From contig NZ_CP125957.1 of assembly GCF_030064125.1 (NCBI RefSeq), forward strand, positions 3,224,001 through 3,288,000: a stretch of 64,000 nucleotides of DNA, written 5' to 3'. This DNA comes from Pseudomonas sp. G2-4 (GTDB lineage: Bacteria > Pseudomonadota > Gammaproteobacteria > Pseudomonadales > Pseudomonadaceae). The translations under genes and the position numbers were made by a program. Under the pieces are notes generated by a model. It searched no databases and was not told the DNA's origin. It saw nothing but the letters and a program-made list of their open reading frames with translations. Below, one piece after another: positions 46,237 through 55,736 of this stretch (positions are counted from its first letter, which is position 1; every line of letters starts with the position of its first letter).

Positions 46237-48705
46237 TCAACCACGAACCCGCCGATGGTCGGCGAAGAACGGTTTCCCCGCCCCGATACGATCCGAGGCC
46301 TTCGGCACATTGGCAGCCTGCCCATCCTGCCCGTCAACGTACCAGTAGCAATGTTGCACAGCACGGGTAATACCCACGTAGGCCAAACGCAGAATCTCGT
46401 CTTTTTGCGCCGTGTCGTAGGGCTCGGCATCGCCGTCCTGGCCCAGCCCGGCCATTCGATAAACCTGGTTCTTGTACGGCGAACTAGTCAAGTGCTGGCA
46501 ATCGCCCAACAAAAATACCGCATCGGCCTGAAGCCCCTTGGCACTGTGATAGGTCATCTGCCGCAGCCGTCGTGCCTCGTAGGGCAAGTTAGAATCAACA
46601 TTAACTGTCGAGATAATATGATTTTGTATCAATAGCTTATCGCTACTTTTTCGATACAGCATCAAGATTGAATCACCCTTGCGATAATGCTCATCCAGCC
46701 GCTGCGCCAGGCCTTCGTCGTCTCGGTCCAGCACATTGACCGGGCTCAGCGAACGGGTCTGCCCACTGGCCTTGGCCTTTTTCCCCGGGATAGCCGTCGC
46801 CGCACGCACGATGTGTTCGGCGGCATCGATGATGTGCTGGTGGCTGCGGTAGTTGTCAGTGAGCATTACCCGGGTGTGCGTTGGCGACGGGAACTGCTTG
46901 TTGAACCCCATGAAATAGCTGGGGGAACTGCCACGCCAACCGTAGATCGACTGCCAATCGTCACCGACGCACAGCAAGGAAGAGCGCTGTGCGCCGCGCC
47001 CTACGTGCATGGCCGGGCCACGGCTACGCACTTCGCGAAGACTGGCGCGAAGCCATGAGACAATCTGTGGCGAAACGTCTTGGAACTCGTCGATCATCAG
47101 ATGCGATAACGGTCGAAGCAGTGAGTCGCTGAGCAGTTTGAAGTTTTCCGGCGAATGCTCGCTGAATAGCGCGAACATCCGGTTGTAAGTCATGACCGGC
47201 GGCGACTGATCGAGCAAATGATCTTCGAATGCACGCCAGTAACGACTCAGCGCCTCGAAGAAATAGCGATCAGGGTCGTCCTGGGAAAAACACATCCGTC
47301 CCACTGCATCCGGCACATCCAGGCCAAGGTTCTCGATAAAACCGGCGGCGACGACAAAGCAATCGAGCAACGGAGCCGAACCCAGCTCGCCCTTGACCTT
47401 GTAATCGAACCCAGGGCCTGCGCTGGCATCTCCCGCCAGCGAGGCAAGCACCCTCCTTGATGCCTCATAGGTTTCCAGCCATATCAGTGGCTTACGACAG
47501 AAAGCTTGAAACAGGGTACGCTTCACAGCCCATTCCGCACGGATACTCAACTTGGCACCTGGCCGACTGAGCCGGGCGTCCTCTCGCGGATCGAAGCCCA
47601 ACATCACCCAAGCATCCAAGGATGGGATGTAACCGTGGCAATGGAACGTCGAGCCATTGATCTCGAATGTCTGGCGTTTTGGCTCGATCCCGTTGATCGG
47701 CCAAGCGCCAGCACGGAACCACAGGTCTTCGATCCCGTCGCACAGCTCTTCGTCGCGTAGTGCCGCCAATTCGGTCACGGCCACGCGCTTTTGTACATCC
47801 GGGTGATCACGCTCCAACTCCTTGAGCTGCAATGCGTGCCGGGACAGCGGCTTGATCAGCTCACGGAAACGCTCATCACGCTGATAAAGGCCGTGATAAC
47901 AGGCGTTGAGTTGCTGGCGCTGAGCATCGTTGATGCGCAAGTCGAAGGGATTCTCCTGGACGTCGTCATCGCCCGGTCCAGCTCGATGGCTCAAGGTCTC
48001 GAAGGCCTGGAGACGCTCAAATCCAGGCAGGCTGCGCACCATGGGCAAGATGCGCGAGTGGAAGGTGCGCACTAGGTCGCGCGCTTCCTTGAGACTGACC
48101 GTCCGCCCCCACAGGGCAAACACTTCGATCAGTTTCTGGATGAAGTCCTTGCGCGATTCACGGGTGAAGGTCACCACCGTCATGGAGTCCAGTTCGAAAC
48201 CCAGGTAATGAGACAGCAACACGATACGCAGCACCAGTGTCGTGGACTTGCCCGCACCCGCGCCGGCCACTACCGAGGTCGCAGGCGTATCACTGAATAT
48301 CATTTTCCATTGCGCCGCACTGGGTTGCGCCTGTGCCGGCAGCAATCGGGCAACGTCTGCCTTGATGCGTTTCTTCAGTTCGGCAGGCAACGGCAAGCGC
48401 CAGTCGTCAAACAACAGGTCATCGACCTTCGGCGCCGGATGTTCGGTACTGCGCGAGTCGCGGATCAACAGGACCTGGCGACCCTCTTCCAGCCCTTCAG
48501 TCCTGCCTTCTTGATAGCCATAGTCAAAACCGGCGGTATGGCCACTGCGAAAGCCATCGGCCTGACCGTGCAGCCAGGACGCCCGATGCTGGGCGCGCAG
48601 GCGCGTCAGGCCGTGACCAAAAAAGCGGGCGGCCAGGCGCTTGAACAGCGGCATCTGGGCCAAAGGCAGCAGGTCAGGGGGAAGATCGGGAGTGTGTTGC
48701 GACAC
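46237..48705 (-). CDS. UvrD/Rep-type superfamily 1 DNA helicase with glycine-periodic N-terminus
   Basis: 822 residues from a GTG start. Glycines recur every fourth residue from 47 to 75 (GQADGFRSGHTAGFDYG... onward), an FliH-like GxxxG helix. Helicase motifs: Walker A GAGAGKST at 148-155, VVTFTRESRKDF (Ia), MIDEFQDVSP (DEFQD), GDDWQSIYGWRG and YVGITRAVQHC (VI). The insert between motif Ia and DEFQD is large (~300 residues). SF1A helicases unwind DNA 3'-5' in repair or conflict resolution. Not an operon member; the arms of the inverted repeat end ~20 bases past its stop. Confidence 0.9.
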   Translation of the reverse strand: MSQHTPDLPPDLLPLAQMPLFKRLAARFFGHGLTRLRAQHRASWLHGQADGFRSGHTAGFDYGYQEGRTEGLEEGRQVLLIRDSRSTEHPAPKVDDLLFDDWRLPLPAELKKRIKADVARLLPAQAQPSAAQWKMIFSDTPATSVVAGAGAGKSTTLVLRIVLLSHYLGFELDSMTVVTFTRESRKDFIQKLIEVFALWGRTVSLKEARDLVRTFHSRILPMVRSLPGFERLQAFETLSHRAGPGDDDVQENPFDLRINDAQRQQLNACYHGLYQRDERFRELIKPLSRHALQLKELERDHPDVQKRVAVTELAALRDEELCDGIEDLWFRAGAWPINGIEPKRQTFEINGSTFHCHGYIPSLDAWVMLGFDPREDARLSRPGAKLSIRAEWAVKRTLFQAFCRKPLIWLETYEASRRVLASLAGDASAGPGFDYKVKGELGSAPLLDCFVVAAGFIENLGLDVPDAVGRMCFSQDDPDRYFFEALSRYWRAFEDHLLDQSPPVMTYNRMFALFSEHSPENFKLLSDSLLRPLSHLMIDEFQDVSPQIVSWLRASLREVRSRGPAMHVGRGAQRSSLLCVGDDWQSIYGWRGSSPSYFMGFNKQFPSPTHTRVMLTDNYRSHQHIIDAAEHIVRAATAIPGKKAKASGQTRSLSPVNVLDRDDEGLAQRLDEHYRKGDSILMLYRKSSDKLLIQNHIISTVNVDSNLPYEARRLRQMTYHSAKGLQADAVFLLGDCQHLTSSPYKNQVYRMAGLGQDGDAEPYDTAQKDEILRLAYVGITRAVQHCYWYVDGQDGQAANVPKASDRIGAGKPFFADHRRVRG

Positions 48706-49063
48706 GCTGGGAGACTCCGGTGTTCTGAATCATGACGGCTATGGTGTCTGGATTTGCCGTCAGGTTCCACCCAAAAGCTTTTAAGTCATGGATTTAGGCG
48801 ATGAAGTGAAAGTGCTATCGCACACTGGCATCATCGTAGGCTGGAGGGATTGCTATCGGGACCAAGCTCGCTCCCATAGGGATTGCGGCGGAGTCGGAAT
48901 CGCAGATCCCTGCAAACCCAAATGTGGGAGCGAGCTTGCTCGCGATGAGGCGACCAAAGACTTAATTTATTACAGATCAATTAGTTACAGAAATTATCTA
49001 AAGATAATACTACGATGTAAGAGACCACTGGCGAGGGAGCAAAGTCCCTCGCCACAAACGGCG
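48706..49063. other. Intergenic region with REP sequences and an AT-rich patch
   Basis: No supported gene. A REP pair lies at 48855-48950 (CCAAGCTCGCTCCC and GTGGGAGCGAGCTTGCTCGCGATGAGG), an AT-rich patch at ~48958-49015, and a compact GGCGAGGGAGCAAAGTCCCTCGCC hairpin at 49030-49053. Confidence 0.75.
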
Positions 49064-50710
49064 TCACTTATCAGTAATAGCAGCATCCACCAACGACTGC
49101 GCCTCAACCACCAGTTGCTTGAGGTGCTCATCACTAATGAAGCTCTCGGCGTAGATCTTGTAGATGTCCTCGGTGCCAGACGGACGCGCTGCGAACCAGC
49201 CGTTTTCGGTCATCACCTTCAAGCCGCCGATGGCCTGGTCATTGCCTGGCGCATTGCTGAGAATGTTCTGGATCTTCTCCCCGGCCAACTCGGTGGACGC
49301 GACCTGCTCCGGCGACAGTTTGCTCAGCAATGCCTTCTGCTGCGGACTGGCCTTGGCGTCGACGCGTACCGAGAACGGTTCGCCCAGTTCATCGGTCAAG
49401 GCACGGTAGGCCTGGCTTGGGTCGCGACCGGTGCGGGCGGTCATTTCAGCCGCCAGCAACGCCGGAATCAGGCCGTCCTTGTCGGTGCTCCAGACGCCGC
49501 CGTCCTTGCGCAGGAACGAAGCACCGGCACTTTCTTCGCCACCAAAGCCCAGGGAGCCATCGAACAGACCGTCGGCAAACCATTTGAAGCCGACCGGTAC
49601 TTCATAGAGGCGCCGGCCCAGGCGTTTGGCGACGCGATCGATCAAGCCGCTGCTGACCACCGTCTTTCCCACGGCGGCATCAGCGCGCCATTGCGGGCGA
49701 TTCTGGAACAGATAATCGATGGACACTGCCAGGTAGCTGTTCGGCGCCAACAGGCCACCGGACGGCGTCACGATTCCATGGCGGTCATGGTCCGGGTCGC
49801 AGGCGAAGGCCACGTCGAAACGCTCCTTCAGGCCGATCAGCCCTTGCATGGCGTGGCTGGAGGACGGGTCCATGCGAATCTGCCCGTCCCAATCGACGGT
49901 CATGAAGCGGAAGGTGGAGTCCACATGGGTGTTCACCACTTCCAGGTCGAGGCGGTAATGCTCGGCGATGGCCGGCCAGTAGCGCACTCCCGCGCCGCCC
50001 AGTGGATCGACGCCCAAGTGCAACCCGGCACCGCGAATAGCGTCGAAATCGATGACATTGCCCAGGTCCGCCACGTAGGTGTTGAGGTAATCGTGACGGT
50101 GGGTGGTGTCGGCCTTCAGGACCTGTTCATAGCTGATGCGCTTGACCCCCGCCAACTGATTGGCCAGCAGTTCGTTGGCCTTGGCTTCGATCCATTTGGT
50201 GATGTGGGTATCGGCCGGGCCGCCATTGGTGGGGTTGTATTTGTAGCCCCCGCTCTGCGGTGGGTTGTGGGACGGTGTGATGACAATGCCGTCCGCCAGG
50301 CCCGAGGTACGGCCTCGGTTGTAGCAGAGAATGGCGTGGGAAATCGCCGGCGTCGGGGTGTATTCATCACCCTCGGCGATCATCACGGTCACACCGTTGG
50401 CCGCGAACACTTCCAGTGCGCTTGCGCCCGCCGGGGTCGACAGCGCATGGGTATCGATACCGACGAACAGCGGCCCGTTGATGCCCTGGGCTTCACGGTA
50501 CAAGCAGATCGCCTGACTGATTGCCAGCACGTGCCACTCGTTGAACCCCAGATCGAAGGAACTGCCGCGGTGACCGGAGGTGCCGAATGCCACGCGCTGG
50601 GTTGCAACCGAGGCGTCGGGTCGGCCGGTGTAGTAGGCCGTCACCAGTCGCGGGATATCGATCAACAACTCTGCCGGTGCCGGCTTGCCCGCAAATGGAC
50701 TGACTGTCAT
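49064..50710 (-). CDS. pgm: Phosphoglucomutase (alpha-D-glucose phosphate-specific)
   Basis: 548 residues. Catalytic serine loop [13 protein letters not shown] near 143-155, FGTSGHRG near 41-48, metal loop CDPDHDRHG and sugar-binding GEESAGASF. These mark the bacterial Pgm branch of the phosphohexomutase superfamily. Interconverts glucose-1-phosphate and glucose-6-phosphate for glycogen, trehalose and surface-sugar synthesis. AGAGG precedes the ATG. Confidence 0.95.
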   Translation of the reverse strand: MTVSPFAGKPAPAELLIDIPRLVTAYYTGRPDASVATQRVAFGTSGHRGSSFDLGFNEWHVLAISQAICLYREAQGINGPLFVGIDTHALSTPAGASALEVFAANGVTVMIAEGDEYTPTPAISHAILCYNRGRTSGLADGIVITPSHNPPQSGGYKYNPTNGGPADTHITKWIEAKANELLANQLAGVKRISYEQVLKADTTHRHDYLNTYVADLGNVIDFDAIRGAGLHLGVDPLGGAGVRYWPAIAEHYRLDLEVVNTHVDSTFRFMTVDWDGQIRMDPSSSHAMQGLIGLKERFDVAFACDPDHDRHGIVTPSGGLLAPNSYLAVSIDYLFQNRPQWRADAAVGKTVVSSGLIDRVAKRLGRRLYEVPVGFKWFADGLFDGSLGFGGEESAGASFLRKDGGVWSTDKDGLIPALLAAEMTARTGRDPSQAYRALTDELGEPFSVRVDAKASPQQKALLSKLSPEQVASTELAGEKIQNILSNAPGNDQAIGGLKVMTENGWFAARPSGTEDIYKIYAESFISDEHLKQLVVEAQSLVDAAITDK

Positions 50711-50800
50711 GCAATACCTCTGGATGGAGTGACTCGGGAAATAGGATGCAGTTTACTGACAGTTCGACCATGGTGCGATGGGTTCGATCCATCCCCTCCA

Positions 50801-52198
50801 TCAGGATTGCTCGAGCCTCAAGGCATCGGCCAGCGCGCAGAGCGCTATGTCCAGGTCGTCCGACGCGTTCAAGGCATGAGTCAGACGCATATGCTGCCCG
50901 TACAACCCCTGGATGCTGAACAGCTCGCCCGGGGCGATGACAATTCGCTGGGCAAGCAGGCGCTGGAAGACCCGCCGCAGATCGACTGGGCGCGATGACC
51001 GCATCCAGATCGTCGCGCCACCTTCCGGCACGACCCATTGCAGGCTGTCCCCCAGCCGTTCACGGAGCAATTGCGTCGCCGACACCGCGCTTTCACGCAG
51101 CAAGCGCCGCAAGACCAGTAAGTGCTGATCGATCCGACCGTTGCTGTACAAGCGGGCAATGGCTTTCTGGCGAATCGGCGACAGACGAAAGGCGCGCAAT
51201 AGAAAATGTCGCTGCAATTGCAGGGTCAATTGGCGCGACAACACATAACCATAGGGCGCCTCTGGGCCGATGGTTTTCTCGAACGTGGAATAGACGATCA
51301 ATCGGTCCGGGTCGAGCAAATCCCGAAAAGGCACAACGCCTGCCTCGAAGGCAAGGTCGGCGTAGCTGTCGTTTTCCAACACCCAGGTGCCGTGCAGCGC
51401 CAGCAGGCGTGCCACCGCGTGGCGGTTGTGTTCAAGAATGAGCGTGCCCCTGGGCATGCTCAAAACCGAAGACAGCACCACCAGACGCACCGTTTCGCTC
51501 ACCAGCAGGTGCTCCAGTTGCTCGGTATTGATCTCCCCGCCTGCCCGCAACGGCAGCTCGATGACCCGGATCTCTGCGCCCTGCAACAGGCGCAGGATGG
51601 TCCAATCACAGGGTGATTCGATCAGTACCGTGGCGCCCTTCAGCGCCAGCACGGCGATCAGGATTTCCAGGACGCCGCGCAGATCGGCGCCGATATAGAC
51701 ATCATCGGCGCTCCAGCAGCGGGAGGCAGACGAGGTATAGCGGGCGGCCAGCGCAGCACGCAGCTCCAACTCGCCCCAGGGTTGCGAGGGCGCCTGCGAG
51801 GAGCGTGGGTACTGGCGCAGCAGTTCGCGCTCGAGCAACAACAATGGGCTGTCCAGTGGCTGCATCGATGCCGGCTCATCCGCACTGAGCACCCGCATGC
51901 CCGGTCGCCGTGCATTGACGTACAGGGTCTCGAGCAAATCACCGCCGCCGCCCAGGGTCGCAACGCAAGGCACCGGCAACGCGTAGTAACCAGACTTGGC
52001 AATCGAGTAGACCCTGCCTTCCTTTTCCAGCAACGAATAGGCGTATTGGATGGTAGAAATCGACACGTCCAAGCGTTCGGCCAATTGTCGCAGCGACGGC
52101 AGGCGCACCCGCGCATCAGCCCCCAATTCGTTGATCAAGGTCGTCAGGTATCGATAAACCGCCTGGTAGGCGAAGTCTGTTTCCCGGCATCCCTTCAC
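50801..52198 (-). CDS. MocR-type regulator: GntR HTH fused to PLP aminotransferase-like domain
   Basis: 465 residues from a GTG start. N-terminal GntR winged helix (RLPSLRQLAERLDVSISTIQYAYSLLEKEGRVYSIAKSGYY, ~33-72) and a fold-type-I aminotransferase domain. The PLP-lysine region reads VYSTFEKTIGPEAPYGYV rather than the usual GSFSKTL..RLGY, so cofactor binding is probable but altered. MocR proteins sense amino-group metabolites. It lies 71 bases downstream of the 491-residue unknown gene and may be cotranscribed with it. Confidence 0.88.
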   Translation of the reverse strand: MKGCRETDFAYQAVYRYLTTLINELGADARVRLPSLRQLAERLDVSISTIQYAYSLLEKEGRVYSIAKSGYYALPVPCVATLGGGGDLLETLYVNARRPGMRVLSADEPASMQPLDSPLLLLERELLRQYPRSSQAPSQPWGELELRAALAARYTSSASRCWSADDVYIGADLRGVLEILIAVLALKGATVLIESPCDWTILRLLQGAEIRVIELPLRAGGEINTEQLEHLLVSETVRLVVLSSVLSMPRGTLILEHNRHAVARLLALHGTWVLENDSYADLAFEAGVVPFRDLLDPDRLIVYSTFEKTIGPEAPYGYVLSRQLTLQLQRHFLLRAFRLSPIRQKAIARLYSNGRIDQHLLVLRRLLRESAVSATQLLRERLGDSLQWVVPEGGATIWMRSSRPVDLRRVFQRLLAQRIVIAPGELFSIQGLYGQHMRLTHALNASDDLDIALCALADALRLEQS

Positions 52199-52294
52199 AG
52201 GATCTGCCCCAAAAAACGGGCCGTGACCGATCCTGCCGGCACACCGGGAACAACGGCCGGATAAGGTATGGATGAATCCGCCAAACCTCGTTCC

Positions 52295-53770
52295 TCAGTG
52301 TCTTGCCGAGCGTTCGCACAGCTCATCAGCGCCCTGCCCGGCTTCCTCGGTGTCCACAGCTTGCGCATCGACCCCCGATACCGCGTCCTGTTCCGACAGC
52401 GCAATGCGGGCTTGGTACAGTTTGGTGAGCAGACCAATGGGTAGGCCGCTGACGTCGACCATCCACTGCTCCACCTGATCAGTAACGCTCGCGCCTTGCA
52501 TGGCCTTGTGCAGATCCGGCAGCGCCACCAGCATGCCGGGATGGCAGCAACGCAGGAAGTGCTCCAGGCCTGCGCCGTTCTCCACGAAGGGGGCAAACAA
52601 CATGCACACCAGTTGCGCTTCATTGAGCCCAAGTTTTTTTTGCGCTTCGATGGCGGCCTGGGCACGGCGCTCGGGGATGGCCGAAGGCGTACCAAACAGC
52701 TCTCGAGCTTGCTGGCAGGCGTGCTCAGGCAGTTGCTTGCGATGCATGATCATGACCGCTCGCTGTACGTAATCGCCGTAGCCGTCCTCGTAACTGCGCC
52801 CTTGCAGATAACAGGCTTGCAGGCCATGCAGATGCGCCGACAGGAGCGGACTGACGTATTCATTTTCGGGCGCGGATACGACTAGATTCTCAGTCTGAAC
52901 CCGCAGGAACTCGTTGAAGAGCGGCCAGTTGGTTCCTTCCAAGCGGTCGACCAACAGGTCGTCGATACCGATATGACCCACTCGCCGACATGCCTCGAAA
53001 TGGCCTTCGGGCTTCCATGCGTAGAGGTGATCCTGGCTCCGGAATGCCTGGTAGAGATCGCTGCCCAAGGTGTCGAGCTGGGCAAAGAGGCTGTCGAAGC
53101 CGCCATTGTGGTCCATGGCCAGGCCGATCTTGCGGCTGGCGCGCCGAAGACCCGACATGAACTGTTTTTGCTGGCGCGGCGTATCACTGCTGACCAACGA
53201 ATCGACCCCCGATTCCCAGCGAGCCATGTGCCAATAGAGTTCCGCCATCGCCAGGTAGCCGTCGTCGCCCACCTCAAGAGGACTGTCCGCCGAGCGCAGA
53301 TGCCCCAGCACCAGCATGTCCGTGCGACAAGCCTCATGCCCGGCCACCGAAAGTGGTTGATTGTGATTGAACGGCAGCACTTCACGGTTATCGGCCATCA
53401 GCAGCTCGACCCGGGGATCGTCGTAGACAAACAGCGCGCTGTAGCAGTGGTGAATGTTTTCCAGGGTCGACTGGGTGGTCTCGCTCATGCGCGGCGTGGC
53501 GACACGCAAGTCAAAGGTCACCGGATGCCTGCCCGCAATGCTGAGTTGCGCGGCCCGCAAGGCTGTCAGCACATAAAAGCTCTCCCGACTGCCGTTCTGG
53601 ACTGTCAGCACGCGATAATCGCCAATCCGGTCAATGCCTCCGGCGGCGACAATTAAACGCTGGATCAAAAGCTGCAACGCGGTACGTTCTGCACGGGAAT
53701 AGAAACCCAACAGTCGTTGCAATATCTGTTGATATACGTGAGTCATTGCCTGCTCATGAATTGCACTCAT
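52295..53770 (-). CDS. Unrecognised 491-residue protein
   Basis: I do not recognise the family. About 491 residues from the ATG at 53770 (ATG 53776 is the alternative). Soluble, mostly helical, with no signal or membrane segment. Notable patches: RVLTVQNGSRESFYVLTALRAAQL (~55-80), FVYDDPRVELLMADN, an acidic/His-rich IHHCYS and HLHGLQACYLQGRSY, and a Gln/Asp/Glu-rich tail. Followed on the same strand by a MocR regulator. Codon use resembles its neighbours, so it is probably native. Confidence 0.75.
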   Translation of the reverse strand: MSAIHEQAMTHVYQQILQRLLGFYSRAERTALQLLIQRLIVAAGGIDRIGDYRVLTVQNGSRESFYVLTALRAAQLSIAGRHPVTFDLRVATPRMSETTQSTLENIHHCYSALFVYDDPRVELLMADNREVLPFNHNQPLSVAGHEACRTDMLVLGHLRSADSPLEVGDDGYLAMAELYWHMARWESGVDSLVSSDTPRQQKQFMSGLRRASRKIGLAMDHNGGFDSLFAQLDTLGSDLYQAFRSQDHLYAWKPEGHFEACRRVGHIGIDDLLVDRLEGTNWPLFNEFLRVQTENLVVSAPENEYVSPLLSAHLHGLQACYLQGRSYEDGYGDYVQRAVMIMHRKQLPEHACQQARELFGTPSAIPERRAQAAIEAQKKLGLNEAQLVCMLFAPFVENGAGLEHFLRCCHPGMLVALPDLHKAMQGASVTDQVEQWMVDVSGLPIGLLTKLYQARIALSEQDAVSGVDAQAVDTEEAGQGADELCERSARH

Positions 53771-54466
53771 AGCCATTTACCTGGAATTCGAATATCGGCA
53801 CCGCACTCGCACCAACGTGAGCGTGCGACGTGTAGATCAGAATGAAGTGTTCTAGTACTGCAGAGAGTATTAGCAATACGCTTGATTTTTGCTTGTCGTA
53901 ATTATTTGATACACACGCCCCGCGCTGGACCACTCCATTTCAGAATAGCCCTGGAAGCCGCTATATCATTGGCCTCCGGCGGTTTTCCTGTGCGTCCTAG
54001 GAGAATTCCGACAACGTCCCACAGACAATGAGTACGAGAAACAAAGAATAAGCCGAACTTAGGTTTTCCTCCTGCCTCCCCCTGTTTTCCCCAAAGTCGA
54101 CAGATGCCCTTATACCAAGTAATGCTTGGAGTGCCTTGAACAGGCAGCGAAGGTTCGAAACCTTCGAAAAAGTTATACCGCGCCACGACTTCTTCCTTGA
54201 GATGGAAATCAGCGTTCAATTATCAGGACTTAAACAATGATTAGAAGATACAGATTAGGGACAAAAACCAGTTCAGATGTCGGCGGGCGAACAGATTCGC
54301 TTCTGGTTTCCAGCGAACAGGCGTCGCTCGTGCAAGGATTCGCTGGTCGGGCGCCAGGGCACCACCGTCAGGCGGGAGGCGTCGCAATCATGGAAAAAGG
54401 AGGGATGGGCGGTCAGGCCGGAGGCAGCGCAAGAGCCCGGAAGATGGCTCCTGCGCCAGAGAGGCA
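53771..54466. other. Gene-poor, AT-richer stretch between the unknown gene and mexS
   Basis: The unknown gene's promoter is expected in its first ~120 bases. No gene is supported with confidence. A 105-codon minus-strand frame at 53902-54219 and several overlapping short frames over 54240-54570 look like remnants. Confidence 0.55.
53902..54219 (-). CDS. Possible small protein or gene remnant
   Basis: 105 codons from TTG with no ribosome site. Contains SITWYKGICRLWGKQGEAGGKPKFGLFFVSRTHCLWDVVGILLG. I recognise no family. Codon use is AT-richer than neighbours. Could be a decayed accessory gene. Confidence 0.25.
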   Translation of the reverse strand: MNADFHLKEEVVARYNFFEGFEPSLPVQGTPSITWYKGICRLWGKQGEAGGKPKFGLFFVSRTHCLWDVVGILLGRTGKPPEANDIAASRAILKWSGPARGVCIK

Positions 54467-55492
54467 TCAGGCAGGATCGACTACCTGGAGGGCAACACGT
54501 TCACGGCAAGGGCATTCGCCCATGTAACGGTGAGCCTCGACAAACTCGGAGAACGGGAACACCCGGGTCTTGAGTGGCAACAATACGCGGTCGGCGGTGA
54601 GTTGATTGATGTCACGCAGCGCTCGTTGCAACGCCACCTGGTCCTGGACGATGCCCAGTTCCGGCTTGCCGGTGAAGTTGCCGATGCAGTGCACAAAGAA
54701 CTGAATGTTCTTCTGGAACGCCGCACACGCCGGAAACGGTGTCTGGTTGCCGCCCTGCAAGCCATACAACACCAGGCTGCCACGCGGCGCCAATACATCG
54801 CCGAGCAGCGACATCTGCGGCCCACCGAGGCCGTCGAACACCACATCGACACCACGGTTGTCGGTGAGCTTGTTGATTTGCATCAGCAAGTCCTGCTCTT
54901 CGGTGACGATGACTTTTTCAGCCCCCAGCGACAGCAGGTAGTCACGCTCATCAGCGGTCTTGGTGGCCGCGATCACCCGCACTCCCAGGGCCTTACCCAG
55001 TTGCACGAAGGAAGGCCCCGCGCAGTGGCTGGCATCGGTCACCAGGGCAAACTGCCCGGGCTTGACCCGCGCCAGGTCCACGTAGGCGAAATAAGCAATC
55101 AGCAGCGGCGTGTAATGCACCGAGGCTTCGATCGGGCTGAGCACGTCGGGATAACGGGTCAAGGCGGTGCGCGGCAGCACGATGACCTCACCGTACACCG
55201 GATAATCGTTCGGGCTCTCGGCAGGGAAGCTGGCGACCTTGTCGCCCACGGCCAAATCGTCGATACCGTCGCCCACGGCCGTTACCACTCCGGCCATTTC
55301 ATGGCCCAGGCCTGAAGGCAGACGAGCCTGGGACGACGCCAGGTTCTGGCGCCACAGGGTGTCGTACCAACTGATGCCGATCGCTTCGACACGAACCTGC
55401 ACTTCTCCTGGGGCAGGAAGAGCCGCCGCATGCTCTTCGCATTTGAGCACCTCGGCACCGCCAAACTTGTGAAAACGGATCGTGCGGGACAT
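54467..55492 (-). CDS. mexS: MexS-type zinc-independent quinone oxidoreductase/alcohol dehydrogenase family protein
   Basis: 341 residues from the ATG at 55492 (GAGG 6 bases upstream). MDR/GroES-like start MSRTIRFHKFGGAEVLKCEE, LGHEMAGVVTAVGDG and the NADP-site region VTDASHCAGPSFVQLGKALGVRVIA. Lacks the zinc-ligand Cys set, as quinone-reductase types do. It is transcribed away from mexT exactly as in P. aeruginosa, where loss of MexS switches on MexT. It probably detoxifies an electrophile whose build-up activates MexT. Confidence 0.85.
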   Translation of the reverse strand: MSRTIRFHKFGGAEVLKCEEHAAALPAPGEVQVRVEAIGISWYDTLWRQNLASSQARLPSGLGHEMAGVVTAVGDGIDDLAVGDKVASFPAESPNDYPVYGEVIVLPRTALTRYPDVLSPIEASVHYTPLLIAYFAYVDLARVKPGQFALVTDASHCAGPSFVQLGKALGVRVIAATKTADERDYLLSLGAEKVIVTEEQDLLMQINKLTDNRGVDVVFDGLGGPQMSLLGDVLAPRGSLVLYGLQGGNQTPFPACAAFQKNIQFFVHCIGNFTGKPELGIVQDQVALQRALRDINQLTADRVLLPLKTRVFPFSEFVEAHRYMGECPCRERVALQVVDPA

Positions 55493-55736
55493 CGCAAACC
55501 TCGTCAAAGTAACCTCTAATGCCATGAACTCTATCCGGGCTTTGGAGCCAAGACCATCAGTGGCTATTAATAGTCGACATGCCTGTCATTGATTCCGCAG
55601 CAAGAAATCGGATCCGTTCTGTAGGAAAAAGCAATTAGCCGGTGCAGAGTACCAGCCTTTCCCCGTAAGATTCATGCCGGCCATTGTTCTCATATGACCG
55701 CTGACGTCAAGCTTGCTGAACCTGCCAGGACCCCAG
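55493..55736. promoter_or_regulatory. Divergent mexS-mexT promoter region
   Basis: 244 bases. MexT in P. aeruginosa binds here and activates mexS. A GTCGAC at 55573-55578 sits inside an AT-rich ATTAATAGTCGACATG context that loosely resembles the LysR/nod-type box core, but I could not fit the full consensus. Confidence 0.4.

Noticed and set aside
45241..46635. 464-codon plus-strand frame across the inverted repeat
   Set aside because: It runs through the palindromic arms and 72-base repeats and into the helicase antisense; no family, no ribosome site, and low-complexity repeat-encoded peptides.
48788..50998. 736-codon plus-strand frame opposite phosphoglucomutase
   Set aside because: pgm on the minus strand has all catalytic motifs; the plus frame begins in REP DNA and shows no family.
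54237..54573. Two overlapping short plus-strand frames before mexS
   Set aside because: Both overlap each other and extend into mexS; low complexity, no family, no ribosome site.
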